Below are positions 47,501 to 56,800 of a DNA stretch of 64,000 nt, piece by piece. The notes under the pieces are model-generated. The model was given only the letters and a program-made list of their open reading frames with translations, did no database searches and had not been told where the DNA came from. Every line of letters begins with the position of its first letter. Positions within the stretch are counted from its first letter, which is position 1. The DNA is from Amyelois transitella (taxonomy: Eukaryota; Arthropoda; Insecta; Lepidoptera; Pyralidae), in assembly GCF_032362555.1 (NCBI RefSeq), contig NC_083506.1, positions 4,511,501 through 4,575,500 on the forward strand. The letters are read 5' to 3'. The position numbers were made by a program, and so were the translations under genes.

Positions 47501-48470
47501 ATATATTAATATAGTTCAAATAAGTTAAAGACTTGTTTAGGACGAGTTCAATTAGGTTTTGATAGTTTAATTTATGTAACTTTATCTCTTGGAGCATTTA
47601 TTAAACATACAAATGCTTAAAGTAAACAGTAAAGAATTGAATTATTTGAAAATAGTATATCATAAATGCGAATGAGTGTTTGTTTGCCACTTTTTCACAT
47701 TTAAATTCTACGATATTAAAATCACTGCAATTTTTTTTTAATTCCAAAAATATGGATAGATAATTTGACCTTGTGAATCTTAGAGTAAATAACTTAATCA
47801 AATAACTTTAATTTAAACTTTAGCTTATAACATTCGCAGATAATGTACCTTTTAATTGTGAAATAATTTTTGTGATAAATTCAGTAACAATAACAGTATT
47901 CATTCCTTACAAACAAACAAAAAATCTTAGTTACAAATATTACGTCCATAATATTAGTTTAAAAGATGACAAAATATGTCTGTTATTTCATGTTCAAATC
48001 TGAAGAGTTCCATATTAAAATATTAGTATGGAGAGATCATTGATAGAATATTTAGATACTTATACAATACGCTATTTTATTGCAAAAAAAGAACACTAGT
48101 AGAGTACCTATAAAAACCCTATTTTGTATGATTTTTGTATTTTTATATAATATAATGTAAGGAATTATTGTAATGATTAAGTAGTTGCAAATAATAAATG
48201 AAAGAATAAATTAATATTATACTCGTAAGTATTTATTTTATTTTGTAACAATGTATCAAAACGCACTCAGGAATACTTACTAAACTCAGTCTACCATATT
48301 AAAAGCAGTTTGAATTAATTGATGAACTACTAAATTCGACTACAAAGTACGCATTAACACTTTCTAATCAAGTACCAATAAGCAATTTGTAAGCAATACT
48401 CACCTAAAAGGCTTCCGGCGTACGCCGTGGCCAGTACCGCGAGCAGAGAAAGCGTCAGTTTGAAATACAT
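37388..48470 (-). CDS. DUF4773 gene 1: secreted Cys-rich protein
   Basis: Five exons in transcript order: 48470-48404 (signal peptide MYFKLTLSLLAVLATAYA), 46258-46115, 45839-45747, 38164-37948, 37625-37388; 759 nt, 252 residues. The first three introns are phase 1, the last phase 2. The DUF4773 domain begins at Cys47 with CLCKGPACVCC and continues through GGPGCVHMKYLSPDEGFSV, NPAPICLEVFGKFVQLCAKF and GLRGCLELEPTFLGEEQIDF, ending near Cys-Phe-Lys-Ser. The C-terminal exon is Thr/Ser/Glu-rich and probably disordered. DUF4773 proteins are secreted arthropod proteins with no established function. The third intron is 7.6 kb and full of transposable elements, yet the junctions still keep frame. It is divergently oriented to DUF4773 gene 2. 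Confidence 0.88.
38327..41370 (+). mobile_element. hAT transposon, apparently complete
   Basis: 3044 bp flanked by a perfect 8-bp target duplication TTTAGGCT (38319-38326 and 41371-41378), the hAT hallmark. Terminal inverted repeats begin CAGTGTTGCCACCTT and match over 15 bp. The element carries one uninterrupted transposase frame (38775-40838). Its matching ends, duplication and full frame suggest a young, potentially autonomous copy. It sits within the large intron of DUF4773 gene 1, in antisense orientation to that gene. Confidence 0.9.
38775..40838 (+). CDS. hAT transposase with N-terminal BED-like zinc finger
   Basis: 687 residues in one exon. A BED-like zinc finger lies at Cys40, Cys43, His57 and His63 (FCTYC...RRHAETKKH), expected to bind the element's ends. 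The RNase H-like core follows, with Asp167 in SLIIDESTD, Asp234 in GLGTDNASVMTG and the C-x-C-H motif RCTCHSLQL typical of hAT proteins. The C-terminal hAT dimerisation domain contains LPQSNAGIERIFSVMNTVKS with the third acidic residue Glu at about 586. The C-terminus is a Ser/Thr/Ala repeat then an acidic tail. It belongs to the group related to vertebrate ZBED5/FAM200-like domesticated proteins. The 5' leader from 38327 to 38774 would hold its promoter. No sign of decay. Confidence 0.92.
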   Translation: MEIPLKKKNYAQKYRKEWESHAEFISWLKPLVGDDTKAFCTYCKVELLAKLVDLRRHAETKKHKQKMQIISGNQIIQFKPDGEKISNPKSRKAEGMLALYITEHSSVSCIDHLTDLVKLAFPDSKATDDLKMHRTKCTEVIKNILAPHFTEELIKDIGEQKYSLIIDESTDISTCKQLGIVIRYFSRKLKKIVSSFLALEQLETSDAIGIVKALLSCLQKYGLNKNKLVGLGTDNASVMTGINNGVYKILKNDIPNLILIRCTCHSLQLAVSHASEHTLPRNIEFLIRETYNWFAHSTKRKNEYQEIYETINCGEAPLKILQVCDTRWLSIEPAVRRILAQWKELTLHFGLVSNRCYTADLLYSMYKDETNYLYLLFLQSVLNDVQIALKSFESESANPLKLLNVLITLLRSVCNRILLPNAAVTDKDFLNIDVDRNLNSVPYMGYLFESESKKTSLTIDTISAIKRRCIEFNVKLAKEIQQRLPPNYNVLELISKLDPETILRQGKDNSISELAEELGYTAQYIDKILNQWHNICFNQWENTKDVIKFWVEVDNYRNAAGINDFEELVDLAISALSLPQSNAGIERIFSVMNTVKSKLRNKMADPLLNAIIFIRNRLKVIDAKCYNYELPSDVIAAIGKNTKYSFKNQPHATTSASTSASTSSTVVSASVNYEDVMDDITFDNLEF
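42172..42239 (+). other. GC-rich island with a TATA-like box
   Basis: A 68-bp stretch of mostly G and C (CGGGCCGGCCGCGGCGGCGG) in very AT-rich DNA, containing CCTATAAATAGCGCG (TATAAATAG at 42216-42224). It could be the promoter remnant of a mobile element; no frame follows. Confidence 0.35.
42511..42998. repeat. Large inverted (foldback) repeat, 207-bp arms, 74-bp spacer
   Basis: The left arm 42511-42717 and right arm 42792-42998 are reverse complements with very few mismatches (for example GAAATCT against TAAATCA near the inner end); equal lengths show no net indels. The spacer is 42718-42791. The right side is followed by a partial second copy of its outer segment (about 42999-43060, TTTTCTATTTTTTAGTTTGA). 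A transcript would fold into a hairpin of about 200 bp. It lies in the big intron of DUF4773 gene 1. Confidence 0.8.
43230..43393 (+). repeat. RTE-like 3'-end repeat (5' truncated)
   Basis: TTTTAGGCGATGGGCTAGCA through CCCGCAAGGGATATAGACG to a TATGTATGCATGTATG tail. Confidence 0.65.
44543..44584. repeat. (CATA)n microsatellite
   Basis: About ten tandem CATA units, just upstream of a Helitron-like 3' end (CGCGGGTCAG CTAG at 44684-44694). Prone to length variation. Confidence 0.8.
44735..45495. mobile_element. Element with long imperfect inverted arms around a short exon-like frame
   Basis: The outer ends match in inverted orientation (left CAATAGGCTATTTTACAC, right read in reverse GAATAGGCTATTACAC). 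Inner blocks do too: GTCATACTTTTAGTAAACA at 44938-44956 against its reverse complement at 45291-45309. The arms are about 200 bp each. Between them, 45063-45194 codes for 43 residues (MEEGFVKADNINLPRINTLM...) and a GTAAGT donor overlaps its end. This frame resembles the start of repeat-borne proteins I recall as widespread in insects, so it is probably a shrunken DNA transposon. Family unassigned. Confidence 0.5.
46259..48403. other. First intron of DUF4773 gene 1
   Basis: 2.1 kb of AT-rich intron. It contains a 102-nt stem-loop (47319-47420). The neighbouring second intron (45840-46114) has a degraded RTE-like piece near 46004-46075. I see no other gene or recognisable element. Confidence 0.55.
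47319..47420. repeat. 102-nt stem-loop (short foldback or miRNA-like hairpin)
   Basis: Left arm from AATTCGGCTGCATATTGA pairs with right arm TCAATATGCAGCAGAATT; the inner parts AAGAACTGAAAAATAATA and TATTATTTTTCAGTTCTT are perfect complements. Roughly 48-bp arms with about six mismatches and a short loop. Size and mismatch pattern suit either a tiny MITE or a miRNA precursor; expression is unknown. Confidence 0.5.
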
Positions 48471-49728
48471 GTTCGAGCACAAATGTTCACGATTTCTGAA
48501 CTATAAAGGATTTCTTAAGACTTAAGAGAGCGGCCGTCTCAACAGCCGATCGTGCACTGGTCCTTGCCTCCAATCTTGTCTTACTAGTTTCGCCGCGTAC
48601 AATAGAAGGTGAAATTTAAATAAAACATAACGCAGTTATAATGACATGCATCAGTGAGATGCATCGAGAAAGCGACTGCGTATCGGGTTTTCAGTCGTAA
48701 TTGTATTGTCGTATTGTAAAAATTATTTTGAGTAATCGTAAAAAAATTCAGTTGGTTTACTTTAAGCTTTGTCCAGTTAAACGACGTTAAATAACGATTC
48801 ACTTTTTTGCTTTCACCAGGATTCTAGTACATAAATACTTAAATATACGAAGTCTGCAATTTCAAAAATATGTAAACAAAATCGTGTCTTTTTTGGAGAG
48901 GAAGGCAAACACTCTTTCCACTTGCCATTGACACGATAAATTCCTCAAAACTTACAGTTCTTTTGACAAGGTTATAAACTTTCCTCTTTATTCCACTAGT
49001 AATGTAGAAGAAGTTATAGATAATGCAATATCCTTCTTCTTATTTCTGGAAACTCTCACAGCGAAGAGCGAAGCCTTTAAAAGAATCAGGCATTTGGGAA
49101 TAATCGTTGAACATATATAAAAAAAAAGTAAAGAAAGTGATGTGAAGAATTTCTTCCTTTTTTTGGAACTTGATAAAAATGAAGCAAATTCTAAAAGGGT
49201 TCAACGCTTTATTTTTACTCCAAACACACTATCCTAAAACATACCACCACCAATCCATGGATCTACCAACCTTTCAGTTAAACGAACCGAATCATGCGCT
49301 GTTAGAGGTTTAAAACTAAAGTAAGTTATATGCCTCTAACAGCACACACTTTCCTAACTTACTACTAGTTTTTTTTAAGTCCGTTTTATTATAACTGCGA
49401 ATGTCCAGGAGGCTCGCTCTTTAGGCCGCCGAAACTCACTCTGCGGAATAAGTCCACCAAATAGTTGACAGTATAGATAGTCTTTATGTCCTAACGTTTA
49501 TGCTGGATACAACCTTACTTCTCTGGCGAGGAGCCTGTATTGTTTATACGAAGCGACTCCGACCTATGCAACCTTTGCATCAAAATAATGATAAAAAAAG
49601 CAAAACATATAATAAAGATTAATGTGCGTATTCTCAGTCACTTTTTATGACATCCATAGGAAAAGAGAAGTGGTCCTTTCTGAAGTGCCGGGGACCACAC
49701 GGCACAAGACGAGTAAAGAAAGTTTGAC

Positions 49729-49955
49729 GGCCTATGTGGCGCAACGGTAGTACGCTTGTCTGTGACACCGATGGTCCCGGGTTCGAATCCCGGTCAGGGC
49801 ATGATGAGAAAATAACTTTTTCTGATTGGCCTTGGTCTTGGATATTTATCTGTATAAGGTATGTATTATAAAATATAGTATCGTTGAGTTAGTATCTCGT
49901 AACACAAGTTTCGAACTTACTTCGACGCTAACTCAATCTGTGTAATTTGTCAAAA
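49729..49955 (+). repeat. tRNA-derived SINE
   Basis: The head 49729-49802 has an A box (TGGCGCAACGGTA, 49737-49749) and a perfect B box (GGTTCGAATCC, 49780-49790), but the acceptor arms pair poorly, so it is not a working tRNA gene. The body continues with TATAGTATCGTTGAGTTAGT, a stretch also found at about 24105-24195 and, reversed, at about 50325-50400. Confidence 0.6.
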
Positions 49956-50398
49956 AAAAGTAGGTACTAAATAAGAGATACTACGTCGAAATCCCCAAGC
50001 TTTTACGGTGGAGAGTGTAACTGGGAACACACAGAGATGAGAGAGAGGAAGTATAGAAAGTAGACCCGTGTGCTCCTTCTAGTAGTGCATGTCTGCATGC
50101 CTGGATGCACAAATACCGCATAGTGCATTTTAAACAGTTCAATGAACATGCATTTGTAAATATAATTGGTGTAATTTTTTCGGCCAGAAATTGAGCACAT
50201 TACTGTCATTATTTTTCATTTTGTGGAATCCAGTTTTGTTCGAAAACTAGGAATACATTATTTAAATATAAGAAGAATATATACATAAATATACGTGGAA
50301 CAAATTACGCAATTGATTTGTCCTCGAAGTAAGTTCGAGACTTGTGTTATGGGGTACTTACTCAATGATTCCTATATTTTATAATAAATTTTAACGTT

Positions 50399-50619
50399 TG
50401 GTTCCCGGCAACAAAAAAAAAGAAGAGGACCTCTCTCCTCTTCCTGTGTATGTCGTAAAAGGCGAATAAGGGACAGGCTTATAAACTTGATTTTCTTGTT
50501 TTAGGCGAAGGGTTAGCAACCTGTCACTTTTTGGCCTTTTAGACTCTTCAAGACTGTTGGCTCTGTCTACCCCGCAAGGGATATAGACGTAAGTATATGT
50601 ATGAATGTATGTATGTATA
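50399..50619 (+). repeat. RTE-like 3'-end repeat
   Basis: GGTTCCCGGCAACAA start, GCGAAGGGTTAGCAACCTG block, and ATGTATGAATGTATGTATG tail; the middle section is partly deleted. Confidence 0.65.
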
Positions 50620-51158
50620 ATATATTTTTTTATACTAACCGATGCTCTTACGGTGAGGGAAAACATCATGAGGAAACCTGCACAATTAGGCAACTGGATG
50701 TGTAACTATGACTGATCCAATACTCTCCAGACTGGTGAGGATGCAACCTAGACTGAAGCCAGGAGGAAGAAGAATAGAAATAAGAAAAATATGAGTAAAC
50801 CTATTGCGTTTTGAACAACTCTATTGACACATATATTATTGTAATAAATGTGGATACAACAAGATCACATTAATAGAAATGACAAAAATATTAGTTTAAT
50901 AATTATAATTCTCATATTGCTTAAGTCAATTGTCATATATATGATTGTGATATACATATGTTGATACAACAAGACAAACAAAACACCGTCGCCGGGACTT
51001 TCTCCAGGTAGAAAGTGACCGTACAAGCCGGTTCGAGATGACGACGGGCCGGCCAATGGCGTGACCTTCTTATAGTAGGCTTCTTGTGAATTGGTACCGT
51101 CGGCGAACTAAGTATATCTCTCAAATTCATCCACGCGCAAGAAAATTATTTTTTTTAT

Positions 51159-51409
51159 GTGGTTCCCGGCACCAATACAAAAAAGAATAGGACCACTCCA
51201 TCTCTTTCCCATGGATGTCGTAAAAGACGACTAAGGGATAGGCTTACAAACTTGGGATTCTTTTTTAGGCGATGGGCCAGCAACCTGTCACTAGTTGAAT
51301 CTCAATTCTATCATTAAGCCAAATAGCTGAACGTGGCCATTTAGTCTTTCAAGACTGTTGGCTCTGTCTACCCCGCATGGGATATAGACGTGACCATATG
51401 TATGTATCT
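51159..51409 (+). repeat. RTE-like 3'-end repeat, close to consensus
   Basis: Full-length copy of the unit, from GTGGTTCCCGGCACCAATAC to CATATGTATGTATC. It serves as the best reference copy in the window together with 61974-62231. Confidence 0.7.
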
Positions 51410-53853
51410 GTAAAATAACTTATATAAGTGAGGGCGTTTTTATTCGATTGTGCTCCAATCATATCTTCATACTTGGTTCTCATGCTTTGGATGAATTGCA
51501 CTATAGCCTTCATTGAAACTTCAGCTCAAAGTTACTGACAAACGACAAACTTTACGTAATTTGAGCCACTTTTCACGTCGAATTTGAATGGTCACATCAA
51601 TCAGCTGTTTGTTTGATACTAAGCACGATCCAAAATTGTTTATATCTTAGGTGTCTCCTTAAAAAAATGTTAGATTATTTTATGGATTCAGTATCTGGTT
51701 CGAGATTTAATTTCAGCAATAAAATTTTGTTTTATTGTCCTCTGCTTACGGAGTTTGGCTATCATTAAGGCCCTGCTTGAGATCGCTTCTCGAAACAGAA
51801 ATGTAGTGCTGATGTTTTTTATACATACATATAATCACGACTTATAACTTACGGCGAAGACAGAGCCAAGTCTTACCTTTTGCAGAAGTTTAAAGGCCAC
51901 GTTCAAAGGAATGGCGTTTAATGACTTTCTAAAATTATTTACACCAATTCAATTCACGAGCACCATATCCGAGTGCAATGCACTGTTTATGATTATTCTA
52001 GAATATACGGGGAAAGAAAATCATTCGTATCGAACATGATCGACACTTTTTAATGTCGGCATCGTAGAAATTTCAATGATATTAACCATATTTTTTAACA
52101 TCTATGTCTATTCCCTCTTGTACATAAGTTTATAAAAAATAAATAAATCATTTAAGTTGTGAAATAAACAGTTTACGGTAAAAATTAATGTCTTTAAAAC
52201 ATATAAACATAGCTATTAAAAAAATGTTTGTCATAGTACATTTTATCGAAATTGAAATTAAAATTATATAAGTAATAATAATTGTCCTATAAGTTCCTTT
52301 AAATAGTACTGAAACATATTATAATTTGGAAAGAATATATAACTATTTCCAATCAACCATAATTTCCTCATGGCACCAATATACCACTGTCACACATACT
52401 TAATAACCGGCGTCTGACACTTTATTCCACTTAATCGTCGAAGCGTCTTTTTCCATCTCACTCCTTCTTATAGCATGAGAAAGAGGCGTCAAATAGTTTT
52501 CCTTTCTCGACATACGTCACTGCACATTTCTCCGAGTGCGAGGCGGAGTTGAAGCAGTGTCGGTGGAACACCAGTGTTGTCCAGTATTAAGACTGATTTC
52601 CGATTAATTTGGACGAAAACGCTTCAGTTATCTCGACAGTGATTGTTACGAAGTGTTCGGTATCCTAGACTTTCAATAAAGTCTTATATACAGGTTGGTA
52701 TTTTAACGTTTGATTTTTGTTTTATAAACTTTTGTTTTGCTGTTAGTTTGAGAAGTCACTTCTTTTTATTTTTTGAAAATATTTCTTTATTTTATATCGT
52801 CCTTGATCAAGAACTAATTTCTAATAAAGAAATAATTAAACTAATTTCCAGGCTTTTCTAACGCGTTGAAGTCTTTTCTTAGATTGGTAGTAACCAATAA
52901 ATCAAAAAAGCCGTTTTGGCGCCAATATATTCTTTGTGTATTTAATTTAATTCATACTTCAGTTCATTGTGTAAAAAGTAATCTGCGTTTGCGTTCGATA
53001 TAAGGAAACAACTTTGATTTCTTAATCTGTTGATTAAAAATACCAAAAATGTAACTAGTAATCAAACTTAACATGTGTCACACCAAAATTACAACTTTTT
53101 ATTTAATATATTGCACACATATTAAGAGCAAACTACTTATTTTAACTATTTATAAAATAGTCTAAGCAAAACTACAGTGCTGGAAATATATAACTTTTTA
53201 TACACTATATAAGTTTAATATCTTGAACTTCTATACCCATTTGAATAAGCTTTCGCAAGCAGAAAGATCACATCCGTAGGCTACATTTTTTTAAAATAAA
53301 ATCCAGGTTATTTAACTAAAAAAGGAATTTCTTAAGCAGCGCTGACCTTCATACACCTTAACACTTTCATTCGGCATTCGGTTCAAATATTTATCTGCCC
53401 AGTGAATCGCCAGTACCTATTGCGCAAGTGTTTCTGACAAGGATCCGATGAAGCTGAACTTTTAATTAGAAATATATTTTTAAATAGCGAATAACATAAC
53501 AACCTACATTCATTTTCATTTAAAAAAATCTAGCTTATATGGATCTTGAGTGAATTACGTTATTGAAGCATATAGGCGGATGATTAGAAATTGAGAGATG
53601 AGTGATTCAACAATAGTGTGATTTATAAATATGTATATAAAATGTAACTGCTATATAGCCATCATGATCTAATCGATAAGATCAACTCAGCTCTGTATAA
53701 TTAAAAAATAATGCTCATAAAATAAGAATTTAAGATTAAGGATCTAATTCGTTCTGAAAATGTAGGATTGTCACAAATATATTTAACCTTGTGAAGTAAC
53801 ATTTTTTCACACACGTTTCTCTTTTTTTTGCAGACAGGGAGTGAGCTTTCGAG

Positions 53854-56800
53854 ATGAAGCTCTCCCTGGTATTTGAGCTTTTGCTCATATTCATACTTTT
53901 GGCTTTTGCGGCGCAAGCTAAGAACATAAGTAAGTATTCGTTTAATAATAAGTAATAATAATAGCTTCGTTCTTAAAAGGGGTTAATTAGTATTTATGTT
54001 TTTTTCATATTCACTTGAAAGACATTTGCCTAATATCATTATGGATAAAAAAACAACAGTAGAGCTGAAAAATCTTGTGTTAAATTTTTCCTGGATTCAT
54101 CTATTTTTTCGTGTAAAAATTATTATTTGTTTACTAGATCGTTTATTTTATGTTAATGTTGTTAACCAAACTAGCGAGTTACATAACTCTATGATTGCAT
54201 TTTTTGTATCAGAAAGCGCATTCACATAAACGCACGCGGTATTTTTTAGACACTCTATTATCCGTGCAAAAAATTTGATCATGAACAGTAACATTCTAGA
54301 TTAATATCTAGTCATTAATAAATAAATGTCAAATTATTTTCCTATTTCAAAGGAATTAAGTACAAATTTAAACTTTCCATCATAAAAATAAGTTTTGTAA
54401 TTATAAACGTGCTGTTGGAATCGCTAGAAGAATATTGAAGAAGGAAATAAAAATGTGTGGTTCCTGCCACTTTAAAAGAACTTTCCGATGGATGTCGCAA
54501 AAGGGATGGGCTTATAAACTTGGGATTCATCTTATAGGTGATGGACTAGCAACCAAAGAAACTATTTTAATCTCAATACCATAATTGAGTCATACAGCTT
54601 GAGCGCGGCCTTTTCAAGACTGTTCTGTCTAACCCGCAAGAGACCCAGGCGCGATTGTATGTATGTAATAAAAAACCAAACTGAATTACGTACTGTTGAT
54701 TCGCGATTAATGAAATTAAAAATATATGTAGTATTTGTCAGTTGAATTTCTTAGTTCTTGACGCTTCAAAATGGTTAACAGTTATTGAGATATTCAGAAT
54801 TTTGTAAAATTTTAGGTCTTAGCTTACAGCGAATGAATCGTATAATACAAATGTGTGTAAACTTCTATAGCGGCATCTGCTAATGACAACGGTAAACTAA
54901 AGATTATCTGGAACTAGAATAACATACCCTAGGTTAGCGGAAAGTTTTTTGTACGAGTAAAACACGTTATGTTTCTCATCTATAGTGACATCGGTAGCAA
55001 ATGTAGGGTGCCATGGCATTGTTTTCTTTACTAGTTATACGTAATTACGCCAATGAAAAGTGTAGCTTATGACATGTGGTCTTGACGTACTTCTACTTCA
55101 ATGACCTATGAAGCAGTCGAGAGAAGAGAGAGAGAGAAGTGAAAATGTTATAAATGCGAAAATCTGTCTGTTAACAAAGCATTAGCGAGTTTAATGTATG
55201 AAGCATTAAACTTATTCAGACTAGTTTTCATTGCAAATTTTATATTGTTTTTTGTTTTAATTTTTCTTGTCTTAATTGAGTATGAATGAATACTTTCAGG
55301 AAAACAAAAGAATAACAACAAAAAAGGCATTCAAAACAGGAATGATGCAGAGAAGCCTGACGATAATACCATAAACAAGTACTGCAAATGTCAAGAATCT
55401 CTGTGCAATTGCTGCAGGGATTTCGATCTCCCTGTGGTCAACTTAAATGGTCCAGGTAAATTTAATCACTTAAAACGATTTAAACAAAATATAATGGACA
55501 ATCATATGAAAGTTCTAGCTAAATTAATTTAAATTATAATAAATTAGTTTATAATAAAAAAAATGTGTTTTTAACTGCGAACTGCAAGGAGAGATGAAAG
55601 TTGCGGACAATTTTGGTTCCGTTTTATGGTGGTTGCTTAGTTATTGGTTTTTCATAACTAAGTATGACAAAGAAGTAAATCAATTAATGTTTGATGTAAC
55701 TTAATTGATAATTCCTTCGCTCTTCTAGCACAGATTTTGACATGTATGTCATATATGGACTAGATTTTTTCAGTAGGATAAAGTAGGTTTCGCTACAAAG
55801 TGGTAAAAATATTGGTCATGCACATAGGGTAGGATATGTACTATGTGCCAGGGGCAAAGTCCCGAGCAGGAGCCAGTATTTTATGATTCAGTTTCACATA
55901 CTGACAATCAAGACTGACAGTATAAAACTGCATTTTGTTAGCATTGTCTTGACGGTTTATACGGCTGAATAATTCTTTTTTTTTTATGTCAGCAAAAGAC
56001 ATCTATCAGGCTAGTTTTTGCTCATACTTACTATCTATTTTACGAGAGAAACTTGACAGCATGATCAAATAGTCTTAATAAAACATTACCTTGTTCGTGA
56101 ATATTACGTTCTTTTCATTAAATTTTTTTCCAAACATACCTACACTTAAATTATACATACGGTTCTGAGTGCGTAGTGATCGATAATATACATATATTTT
56201 TTCAGTGTCCACTAGATATACATTGCTTAATATCCTTGAAGAGTGTTTATTTTTTTTACATTAAGAATGAATCAATACCCTTTATTTCATCCTATAAAAA
56301 CAACAACATATTATTCTAAGGAGATACACTTGCACAAAACGCATTGGCTGCCGCCTGAACGCATAATGCAATCTATTCCAGGCAACCCTAAGAATATAAC
56401 GAATTAGGTATATGTTCAAACCTTTAACCTCAAATTCTTTAATTTTGGTATTTATCTTAAATTTCAGGATGTGCTTCGCTGAGGTATCTAAGCGGAGATA
56501 AAATGTCGGTGTCCCTGAGCTTCGGAAGGAAAGTTATCACTAACCGAACCCTTTCAGGTAAGTTTCCTTTTATTCCACCTTGAATTTAGTTCGCGCACCC
56601 TGTCTAGTATATGAGCGTGATTAGAATATAGTAGTATATGTAGACTAGCTTTTGCCCGCGGCTTCGCCCGCGCAAATTTATTTTAGATTATAAGGATACG
56701 CCATAAAATTTCTCCCATTTTACCCCCTTAGGAATTTAATTTCCAAAAAATTCTTTCTTAGTGTATCCCTCCTAATTAAAATCTACGTTCCTGTCAAATT

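Larger units (their letters stand above)
48471..53853. other. 5.4-kb spacer between the divergent DUF4773 genes 1 and 2
   Basis: Expected to hold both promoters. Repeats: a minus RTE-like piece at about 49630-49707, a tRNA-derived SINE (49729-49955), RTE-like copies at 50399-50619 and 51159-51409, and a degraded minus piece near 51825-51925. A short stem (GCTGTTAGAGG...CCTCTAACAGC, 49299-49346) is also present. A strong acceptor (TTTTTTTTGCAG ending 53833) upstream of the gene 2 ATG implies an untranslated first exon, perhaps ending near 52694 (ATACAG|GTTGGT); that exon is a guess. Confidence 0.5.

Noticed and set aside
49729-49802. Possible tRNA gene
   Set aside because: A and B boxes are good but the acceptor arms do not pair well and a SINE body follows; treated as a tRNA-derived SINE.
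50933-51130. 65-codon minus-strand frame (MNLRDILSSP...)
   Set aside because: Short, no known domain and next to repeats; may be repeat-derived but cannot be supported as a gene.
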